A DNA stretch of 11,868 nucleotides from Ferrimicrobium sp. (GTDB lineage Bacteria; Actinomycetota; Acidimicrobiia; Acidimicrobiales; Acidimicrobiaceae): the NCBI GenBank assembly GCA_027365375.1, contig DAHXNM010000047.1, forward strand, positions 1 through 11,868, given 5' to 3'. Within the stretch, counting starts at the first letter, position 1, and each line of letters begins with the position of its first letter. A program made the translations under genes and the position numbers. Under the pieces are notes generated by a model, which saw nothing but the letters and a program-made list of their open reading frames with translations, was not told where the DNA came from and made no database searches. Shown piece after piece: positions 6,473 through 11,868 of this stretch.

Positions 6473-6477
6473 ATCGG

Positions 6478-7809
6478 TTGCCGTCTTTTGCGCCTCATAC
6501 TGAGGAGGAGATCGAGCAGATGTTGACAGATTTAGGGATGAGCTCGCTCGAGGAGTTATATACCTCGATTCCATCTACGTTGATGCGAACTGAGCCTCTA
6601 GCCTTACCAAAGGATCTGTCTGAGATCGAGGTTCTTGAGCAATTCTCACGTTTTGGTGCAGATAACTCTGCCGTCAGAAGCTCACTGATAAGTTTTGCTG
6701 GCGGAGGCGCCTACGATCATGACCTATCCGCAGCCGCCCGCCATCTTGGGAGCCAATCGGCGTTCGTCACCGCCTATACGCCCTACCAACCGGAGGTGGC
6801 TCAGGGGGTGCTGCAAGCGCTCTTTGAGTTTCAAACCATGGTTGCACGTCTCTTCGGTCTACCGATCGCCAATGCGTCACTATATGATGGAGCTGCCAGT
6901 TTGGTAGAGGCCGTTAACATGGCAGTCGGCTTCACGAAACGACAACGTGTTATTGTCTCGACCGGGGTGCATCCAGGTTACCGTGAGGCTCTGGCCACCT
7001 TTGGTGCGGGGACCCACCTCGAGATCGAACACCTTGGTCTAGCGGCTGATGACAGCACTATTTTCGGATCCAGCGATGGTGACCATGCAGGGGCAGCAGC
7101 CGTCATAGTCGGCTACCCGAACTACTTTGGGGCTATTGAAAATATTGAGCAAGCGCGCGCATTAGCAGATAACGAAGAGGCACTTCTCATCGTCGTGGCA
7201 GACCCAATTGCGCTTGGACTGTTACGCTCTCCCGGGACTCTTGGCGCGGATATAGTGGTCGGGGAGGGCCAGTCACTTGGCATACCACTCTCCTTCGGAG
7301 GTCCATACTTGGGACTTTTTGCTGCCAGAACCGAGTACGTCCGCCTCATGCCTGGGCGCCTAGTTGGAGAGACACGCGACCTCGAGGGGCGCCGATCCTT
7401 TGTGACTACGCTACGCACCCGAGAGCAGGATATCCGCCGTGAGAAAGCGACCTCAAATGTATGCACCAACCAGACCCTGATGGCCATCCAAGCAGCCATC
7501 CACATGGCTTGGCTCGGCAAGCGAGGTTTCCAACTCTTGGCTAGGCGAAACTACGATGGCGCTCATTATCTGGCCTCACGACTTAGCGAGATCGGTCTCG
7601 TTCCTAGTACAGCCAAGTTCTTCCGCGAGTTCACGGTGCATACCATGGGAAGTGCCACTGAGTTGCAACACCGCATGCTTCAACATGGTTTCCTGGCAGG
7701 AGTTGTTCCACCGAACCTCGATGATCGCTTGGTGTTTGCCGTGACCGAGGCTCGCACTCGAACAGAGATTGATGGCTTTGTCGATTCACTGATGAAGGAG
7801 TTGAGATGA
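6478..7809 (+). CDS. gcvPA: Glycine decarboxylase (P protein) subunit 1
   Basis: The alpha-type subunit of the two-subunit P protein, which decarboxylates glycine and loads the aminomethyl group on lipoyl-H protein. The 443 residues match the family's usual length. Typical motifs: an N-terminal PHTEEEIEQML, LISFAGGGAYDHD (70-82), FVTAYTPYQPEVAQG (96-110) and LYDGAASLVEA (135-145), all lining the substrate and cofactor pocket in this family. As expected it lacks the PLP lysine, which sits in subunit 2. The start is TTG, fixed by a strong upstream RBS and by the conserved first residues (PSFAPHT). Its last codons overlap gcvPB by 4 nt (ATGA), giving translational coupling and equal subunit amounts. 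The leader may hold a regulatory structure. Confidence 0.95.
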   Translation: MPSFAPHTEEEIEQMLTDLGMSSLEELYTSIPSTLMRTEPLALPKDLSEIEVLEQFSRFGADNSAVRSSLISFAGGGAYDHDLSAAARHLGSQSAFVTAYTPYQPEVAQGVLQALFEFQTMVARLFGLPIANASLYDGAASLVEAVNMAVGFTKRQRVIVSTGVHPGYREALATFGAGTHLEIEHLGLAADDSTIFGSSDGDHAGAAAVIVGYPNYFGAIENIEQARALADNEEALLIVVADPIALGLLRSPGTLGADIVVGEGQSLGIPLSFGGPYLGLFAARTEYVRLMPGRLVGETRDLEGRRSFVTTLRTREQDIRREKATSNVCTNQTLMAIQAAIHMAWLGKRGFQLLARRNYDGAHYLASRLSEIGLVPSTAKFFREFTVHTMGSATELQHRMLQHGFLAGVVPPNLDDRLVFAVTEARTRTEIDGFVDSLMKELR

Positions 7810-9320
7810 AATTTTCGATGGCGAGTGCCCCTGGTGGCCGTGCGGCCTCCTCGCCGCTCATGGGTGATGCTGAAGAACCGACAATCTTTGAACTGTCGGT
7901 TCCCGCCCGTCGCTCCTTCTCGCTTCGCGACACCGCGGTGCCGTCGATGGATCTAGACGAGATTCAGTCTTGGGTGCGCGAGGACGCTGTTGAGCTCCCA
8001 GAGGTATCTGAGAGAGATCTCGTGGCGCACTACACCCGTCTCGCGAGCCGCAACTACTCAGTTGACCTCGGAGCCTATCCGCTTGGCTCTTGCACGATGA
8101 AGTACAACCCTAAGTTCGCCGATCAAGTGGCAGCCATAGACGGGCTCACAAACGTGCATCCTTTAACACCACCGGAGGCGATCCAGGGCTGGCTGCGACT
8201 CCTGGACGAACTTGAGCACTATGTCTGTGAGATCACTGGTATGGCACAGGCGACTTTGCAGCCGCCGGCAGGAGCGAGTGGTGAACTCACTGGGCTCCTC
8301 ATCATGAGGGCATACCATGCGTCCCGCGGTCGTAAGCCTACGAAGGTCGTAATCCCTGACTCAGCGCATGGAACTAATCCCGCATCAGTCTCATTAGCGG
8401 GATACGAAGCCGTCACCGTTCCGAGTGGCGCCGACGGTCTAGTCGATCTTGCCAAACTCCGTGAACTCGTCGACGAGAACACAGCTGGGATCATGCTCAC
8501 CAACCCTAACACGCTTGGCCTCTTTGAGCGTGAGATTCGCGAGATCCTAGATGTGATTCACTCTGTCGGGGGTCTCGCCTACTACGACGGTGCGAACTTG
8601 AACGCTATAGTAGGCGTTGCACGCCCTGGCGATATGGGTTTTGACATTGTTCATTCCAATCTCCACAAGACCTTCGCCACCCCCCATGGAGGTGGGGGAC
8701 CAGGGGCTGGTCCAGTGGCAGTTGTGGAGCATCTAGTCGACTTTCTACCTGGTCCACTACCACGTTCGCTCGATGGAGGGGCCTCTTACACCTGGGTGAC
8801 GCCCGAGCGCTCCATCGGCAGGGTTCATGCCTTTTACGGCAACGCAGTTGTACTAGCGAGGGCGTTGGCATTCATGCAATACCTAGGCAGGGATGGGTTG
8901 CGAACGATGTCCGAGCTGGCGGTACTCAACGCCAATTGGCTCAAGACTCGCATAGCCGACAGCTTCGAGGTTGCGTACCAACAACCGTGCATGCATGAAT
9001 TTGTGGTCTCGGCTGAGCGGTTGAAGGCGGAGACCGGCGTTCGAGCCCTGGACGTCGCCAAGGCCCTTCTAGACGCTGGGTTTCACTCACCGACCGTTTA
9101 TTTCCCTCTAGTTGTGCACGAGGCGCTTATGATAGAACCAACCGAAACCGAGTCGCCACAGACGCTAGAGGCTATCGCGCAGGCTCTAGAGGAGATAGTG
9201 GCTACCGCCCGGACGGATGCGGCGGCGGTGTTCGCCATGCCGCGTAACACCCCTGTTCGGCGTCTCGATGAGGCGATGGCGGCCAGGAAACCGATCCTTA
9301 CTGAGGATCAGCGGCAGTAG
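7806..9320 (+). CDS. gcvPB: Glycine decarboxylase (P protein) subunit 2
   Basis: The PLP-carrying subunit of the split P protein, 504 residues. The PLP lysine is K288 in SNLHKTFATPHGGGGPG (284-300); other conserved parts are YPLGSCTMKYNPK (91-103), LQPPAGASGELTGL (151-164), PDSAHGTNPAS (185-194) and the YYDGANLNA strand (259-267) just before the lysine loop. The ATG overlaps the gcvPA stop as ATGA, so the two are coupled. The first 25 residues (APGGRAASSPLMG and so on) are low-complexity and less conserved. It ends 23 nt inside the 3' end of the convergent psiE-like gene. The split P protein is usual in Firmicutes, Thermotoga and archaea, whereas mycobacteria use one fused chain. Confidence 0.96.
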   Translation: MKFSMASAPGGRAASSPLMGDAEEPTIFELSVPARRSFSLRDTAVPSMDLDEIQSWVREDAVELPEVSERDLVAHYTRLASRNYSVDLGAYPLGSCTMKYNPKFADQVAAIDGLTNVHPLTPPEAIQGWLRLLDELEHYVCEITGMAQATLQPPAGASGELTGLLIMRAYHASRGRKPTKVVIPDSAHGTNPASVSLAGYEAVTVPSGADGLVDLAKLRELVDENTAGIMLTNPNTLGLFEREIREILDVIHSVGGLAYYDGANLNAIVGVARPGDMGFDIVHSNLHKTFATPHGGGGPGAGPVAVVEHLVDFLPGPLPRSLDGGASYTWVTPERSIGRVHAFYGNAVVLARALAFMQYLGRDGLRTMSELAVLNANWLKTRIADSFEVAYQQPCMHEFVVSAERLKAETGVRALDVAKALLDAGFHSPTVYFPLVVHEALMIEPTETESPQTLEAIAQALEEIVATARTDAAAVFAMPRNTPVRRLDEAMAARKPILTEDQRQ

Positions 9321-9795
9321 TCTTTCTGGCGTTCTTCTTTCGCTTAGATAGTGCATGAAGATAGAGGGCTATGGTGAGCGCAAGTACCACCAAGGTCTCC
9401 ACCATAAGTTCCATGATGGCGGAATGGAACTCAGACGAGCTGACTGTTTTGTGTATCGTCGATAGTTGCGCACCCAGGACAAGAATCCGACGCACAGAAG
9501 AGACTATGCCAATAATGAGGAACGGCCGTAGCTGAAAGCCACCGTTCTTCAGGTGGTTGTAGACCGTACTCATCAGCTCTAGCAAGATGATGACAAAGAG
9601 AATCTCATTCAGTGTCGAGACTAGCGATCTAGTAACGTCACCGTTGAGATCGATACTGAACAGACTATGTACAGCTTGGTAGAGGACGGCCGCAGCCATC
9701 AATGCCAAAAACAGGGCTACGATGAAGTAAAATACGGTTTCGGTTCCCGAGATATAATTCGCTAATTTTGAGGTCTTGATAGGGGAGTTGCTCAT
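9298..9795 (-). CDS. PsiE-like four-helix membrane protein
   Basis: A 165-residue integral membrane protein with about four hydrophobic helices. It resembles the PsiE (phosphate-starvation-inducible E) family: an ILLELMSTVYNHLK segment after the second helix, then RPFLIIGIVSSVRRILVLG leading into the third, and a basic C-terminal tail (SKRKKNARK). The function of PsiE is poorly known even in E. coli. I chose ATG 9795; a GTG at 9837 would add 14 residues (MAHHRQSSRYATLH), but it would place the shared promoter inside the gene and leave only 2 nt to the divergent transporter. It has no Shine-Dalgarno, and TATGCT lies 9 nt upstream of the ATG, so it may be leaderless. Its 3' end overlaps gcvPB. 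No sign of a pho box was recognised. Confidence 0.75.
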   Translation of the reverse strand: MSNSPIKTSKLANYISGTETVFYFIVALFLALMAAAVLYQAVHSLFSIDLNGDVTRSLVSTLNEILFVIILLELMSTVYNHLKNGGFQLRPFLIIGIVSSVRRILVLGAQLSTIHKTVSSSEFHSAIMELMVETLVVLALTIALYLHALSKRKKNARKTTAADPQ

Positions 9796-9803
9796 GTGCA
9801 GGG

Positions 9804-9810
9804 TAGCATA
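9804..9810. promoter_or_regulatory. Overlapping divergent -10 boxes (psiE-like / EamA transporter)
   Basis: TAGCATA contains TAGCAT on the plus strand (9804-9809) and TATGCT on the minus strand (9805-9810). Both fit the TAnnnT -10 pattern, one facing each gene. The minus box is 9 nt from the psiE-like ATG; the plus box is about 30 nt from the transporter GTG. -35 elements are not evident. Confidence 0.4.
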
Positions 9811-9839
9811 TCTGCTCGACTGGCGATGATGGGCCACCT

Positions 9840-10757
9840 GTGATCGAATATCGCCATCGAAGTGCCCGTATCGCTCTTCTTGGGGTTACAGCTATATGGG
9901 GTGTTACCTTTTCGCTGAACCAGGTAGCTCTCCATTCGATAGGTGCGGTGACGCTGACATTCTTGCGCTTTCTTGTCGCCTCCGTGTTTCTACTTGTCGT
10001 GTTTGGCCTACGCCGATCGTTCTGGCGCAACTTCGGCCGTGTTGAGCTCACCGGCGGCCTAATGACAGGGGCATTACTCTTTGGCGCCTACTTGACTCAG
10101 ACCGAAGGTCAACGCTACATCTCGGCATCATTAGCTGGATTCCTGACTGGTCTCTCGGTCGTCCTGGTGCCGATCTTTTTTCTTACGCTTGGGCGCAGGC
10201 CGACCAACCTTCAACTCGCAGCCACCATCATTGCATTAATTGGACTTTACCTACTTGCTGGCCCACAAGATCACGGTCGTCTACTCGGTGTTGCTCTCGT
10301 CGTCGCCTGTGCGCTCCTGTTTGCACTACAGCTCGTAGTTGTAGAACACTACAGCAATACCATGGTGGCCATCATCCGCTTCACATTGATCCAAATGGCA
10401 ACGGTCACCGTGCTCGCTGGGGCAGTCGCCCTGCGACCTGATGGGAGCGGCCTGATCCCGCTGCACGCCTCCAACGAAGCATGGGCAACAGTATTGATAA
10501 ACGGGATTGGAGCGTCAGCGCTAGGTTTTCTGGCTCAGACCTGGTCGCTTCGTTGGTTGAGTTCTATCGAGGTTTCGGTTATCTACACTCTTGAGCCAGT
10601 ATTCGCCGCCGTGATCGCCTTCCTTGCCCTTCATCAGAGCGAGAGTATCCGAATCTGGATTGGTGGTATGGTTGTGGTTGCATCTATGGTGCTGATCTCG
10701 ATTGCGACGCCTAACGAGAAGCCTGGGCTATGGGATCCCCAAGAGTCCTCTACCTAA
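9840..10757 (+). CDS. EamA-family (DMT superfamily) transporter
   Basis: A 305-residue inner-membrane permease with about ten hydrophobic helices in two tandem EamA repeats (about 10-140 and 148-287). Repeat 1 carries the typical AIWGVTFSLNQ (18-28), LTFLRFLVAS (39-48) and SLAGFLTGLSVVLVPI (97-111); repeat 2 ends with SVIYTLEPVFAAVIAFL. DMT proteins of this type export small metabolites, often amino acids or their analogues; the substrate cannot be read from sequence. The start is GTG 9840: an upstream in-frame stop at 9804-9806 leaves no earlier option. The RBS is poor. The gene diverges from the psiE-like gene. Confidence 0.92.
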   Translation: MIEYRHRSARIALLGVTAIWGVTFSLNQVALHSIGAVTLTFLRFLVASVFLLVVFGLRRSFWRNFGRVELTGGLMTGALLFGAYLTQTEGQRYISASLAGFLTGLSVVLVPIFFLTLGRRPTNLQLAATIIALIGLYLLAGPQDHGRLLGVALVVACALLFALQLVVVEHYSNTMVAIIRFTLIQMATVTVLAGAVALRPDGSGLIPLHASNEAWATVLINGIGASALGFLAQTWSLRWLSSIEVSVIYTLEPVFAAVIAFLALHQSESIRIWIGGMVVVASMVLISIATPNEKPGLWDPQESST

Positions 10758-10810
10758 GGGACTAAAGTCACTCGCTGCTGCCAACGTCCATGGTTCTGGG
10801 TTGTTTTCTC

Positions 10811-10834
10811 TACGATGAAAGGCGAGATGAAGGA
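10811..10834 (+). promoter_or_regulatory. -10 box and RBS of the 172-residue protein
   Basis: TACGAT at 10811-10816 is a plausible -10. AAGGA at 10830-10834 is a good Shine-Dalgarno 5 nt before the GTG at 10840. The gene can therefore be expressed separately from the transporter, which ends 82 nt upstream. Confidence 0.4.
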
Positions 10835-10839
10835 CGATC

Positions 10840-11358
10840 GTGGTTGAATATGCAGACAGCAACGCTGCAGTAGGTGGCGAAGGACCTCCAGTGCGATTTG
10901 TTCGCGACTTCGTGGATCTAGAGCTGAACTGGGAATTAGCTGCTCTGCAGATTATCCAGCATCCGAGCAGCTGGCTTGGAGAGCTCCTCACTGGGACAGA
11001 GCTAAGCCAGAGTAGCGTACAGGCTCGTATGGACCTTAAGGCGGCTGGGATCTTTGGCGCCTCAGTCCTTATAACCCTGGCCTCGCCATCACGATCTAGG
11101 GACAGTGTCCTTTTCCCTATTACCTGGTCCCCTGTATCGGGTTCACGGCTGCTGCCCACCTTCGAGGGAACGCTGGGCATATCACAGATGGGAGTCGATA
11201 TCAGCCAGCTGTGGATCGAAGGGACATATCGCGCACCATTAGGCAGGACTGGGCAGCTGATGGATCAGGCGGTATTCCATCGTCTTGCTGATTCGAGCAT
11301 CCGTGGATTCTTGCTTCGACTGGCGCGATCAATAACCTCTAAGGCCAGCGAGGAGTAA
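10840..11358 (+). CDS. Hypothetical protein, possibly SRPBCC-like
   Basis: A 172-residue soluble protein with no signal peptide or membrane helix. The middle and end read like an SRPBCC (START/polyketide-cyclase-like) fold: alternating beta-strand segments (ASVLITLAS, SVLFPITWSP, LPTFEGTLGISQMG, SQLWIEGTYRAPLG) followed by a long C-terminal helix (MDQAVFHRLADSSIRGFLLRLARSI). The GTYRAPLG-then-helix ending recalls small actinobacterial proteins of that superfamily, but this is a pattern judgement and I see no ligand-binding or catalytic residues. The GTG start is supported by AAGGA 5 nt upstream. The neighbours (a transporter and an IS element) give no functional hint. Confidence 0.6.
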   Translation: MVEYADSNAAVGGEGPPVRFVRDFVDLELNWELAALQIIQHPSSWLGELLTGTELSQSSVQARMDLKAAGIFGASVLITLASPSRSRDSVLFPITWSPVSGSRLLPTFEGTLGISQMGVDISQLWIEGTYRAPLGRTGQLMDQAVFHRLADSSIRGFLLRLARSITSKASEE

Positions 11359-11377
11359 TACCACGCTCCGATAGCGG

Positions 11378-11386
11378 TGCTATAAT
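11378..11386 (+). promoter_or_regulatory. Extended -10 promoter with consensus TATAAT
   Basis: TGCTATAAT is a perfect extended -10, the best in the window, yet no coding sequence follows for about 390 nt. It overlaps the right arm of a 5-bp-stem hairpin (11371-11383) just after the upstream gene. Confidence 0.4.
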
Positions 11387-11664
11387 AACTAGATCTGGTG
11401 TCAGCAACATGGCAAGTAGGTGATCCTATTTACTGTCGATCGTCAATCTTGATCGCACTTCACGCAGTTGAGTAGGATCGTGCAGGGTTCGCGAATCCAA
11501 CTCTTGCCTAATGGACAAGGTTTGGACCACCGTCTGTTAAAGAACCGTTGCATCTGAATGATAAATGGTGGGTGAGTCTACTTTTTACGATGCACCCATT
11601 ACAGGGTGTTCGACCCGGACTCGGCTCTCGCTAGTCCAGGAGTTGTTCTTGTTTGAACGAGCAT

Positions 11665-11684
11665 GGCCAGTGTCACCACTGGTC
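11665..11684. repeat. Inverted repeat (8-bp stem, 4-nt loop) left of the transposase
   Basis: GGCCAGTG-TCAC-CACTGGTC pairs over 8 bp with one G-T wobble. It may protect the transposase from read-through or be part of the IS left end. Confidence 0.35.
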
Positions 11685-11776
11685 CGATTCGGTGGTTAGG
11701 CCGATCCGAAATCTGCATATCCAGCGTATGACGACGGCGACCCGCAGATGTCGTAGCCACGCCCCATGATGAGGGT

Positions 11777-11868
11777 ATGAGTGGAATTGGACGGCCGCGC
11801 GGTCTGAGCATGCAGGACTTCTTCAGTCGCTATGGTACCGAGGACCAATGCCGGGAGGCTCTCTTTGC
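11777..11868 (+). CDS. IS1595-family transposase, N-terminus only (cut by window edge)
   Basis: The reading frame opens with ATG at 11777 and runs off the end of the window, giving 30 full codons. It reads MSGIGRPRG followed by LSMQDFFSRYGTEDQCREAL, which matches the usual first residues of IS1595-type transposases (short lead, then an [Q/E]xFF..[F/Y]xTEDxC stretch), ahead of the zinc-ribbon expected next. An internal ATG at 11810 is the alternative start. GAGGG lies just upstream but too close for a good RBS. The zinc ribbon and DDE-like (DDN/ISXO2) core would lie outside the window, so intactness cannot be judged. Confidence 0.72.
   Translation, partial: MSGIGRPRGLSMQDFFSRYGTEDQCREALF

Larger units (their letters stand above)
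11359..11776. other. 418-base stretch without a recognisable gene
   Basis: No ORF with protein-like composition is seen on either strand, apart from one that overlaps the transposase start antisense. It holds a hairpin ATAGC-GGT-GCTAT (11371-11383), an extended -10, another TACGAT (11586-11591), and a hairpin GGCCAGTG-TCAC-CACTGGTC (11665-11684). Part of it must be the left end of the IS1595-type element, but I could not define the inverted repeat or target duplication with only one end visible. A small RNA is possible but not shown. Confidence 0.5.

Noticed and set aside
5303..6477. Searched for a glycine riboswitch upstream of gcvT and gcvPA.
   Set aside because: The gap before gcvT is only 29 nt, and the 105-nt gcvPA leader has none of the conserved aptamer core I know. 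Only the simple hairpin/anti-SD arrangement remains.
7122..7520. A 132-codon open frame on the minus strand.
   Set aside because: It is a shadow of gcvPA, rich in Ser and Arg as expected from reversed coding sequence.
11485..11498. tRNA-like T-loop sequence GGGTTCGCGAATCC.
   Set aside because: The stem and loop sizes are wrong for a T-arm and no acceptor, D or anticodon arms can be placed around it.
11599..11811. A 70-codon open frame on the minus strand.
   Set aside because: Overlaps the transposase start antisense and has a low-complexity, motif-free translation.
1..11868. CRISPR array, phage or defence cassette.
   Set aside because: No regularly spaced repeats, integrase, restriction-modification, toxin-antitoxin or phage structural genes were seen; apart from the IS1595-type edge the window is core metabolism.

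Overview
The window looks like chromosomal DNA from a mid-GC (roughly 50-56% by eye) actinobacterium, probably a deep-branching one such as the Acidimicrobiia. The lineage is inferred from three things: the gene set gcvH - GarA/OdhI-type FHA protein - MerR regulator next to pgsA, which recalls the Mycobacterium tuberculosis Rv1822-Rv1832 neighbourhood; frequent GTG starts; and several start codons 6-9 nt downstream of a -10 box, as in leaderless actinobacterial mRNAs. No rRNA, tRNA or CRISPR array is visible.

Layout. Positions 14-4787 (minus strand) hold a five-gene block read right to left: pgsA-like CDP-alcohol phosphatidyltransferase, a large NDP-sugar pyrophosphorylase / left-handed beta-helix / phosphomannomutase-like fusion, gcvH, a zinc-ribbon + FHA protein of GarA type, and a two-HTH MerR regulator of FtsR type. 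Diverging from it (4850-9320, plus strand) are a small membrane-anchored protein of unknown function and the rest of the glycine cleavage system: gcvT, gcvPA and gcvPB. H, T and both P subunits are therefore present; the L-protein (lpd) and lipoylation genes are not. A PsiE-like membrane protein (minus) converges on gcvPB, and its short promoter region is shared with a divergent EamA/DMT exporter. A GTG-start protein that may be an SRPBCC-like protein follows. The last ~500 bases are a non-coding stretch and then the 5' end of an IS1595-type transposase cut by the window edge.

How it fits together. The glycine cleavage complex turns glycine into CO2, NH3, 5,10-methylene-THF and NADH. GarA-type FHA proteins are phospho-switched regulators of 2-oxoglutarate/glutamate metabolism, so their linkage to gcvH and the divergent gcv genes suggests common control of C1/N metabolism. 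The most notable observations are: (1) the phosphomannomutase-like half of the fusion protein has lost all four canonical active-site loops; (2) the GarA-type protein combines an N-terminal zinc ribbon with a retained ETT phospho-switch motif; (3) the gcvPA leader has a perfect anti-Shine-Dalgarno hexamer that can pair either with the RBS or within a local hairpin; (4) several promoters look leaderless, one of them with overlapping divergent -10 boxes.
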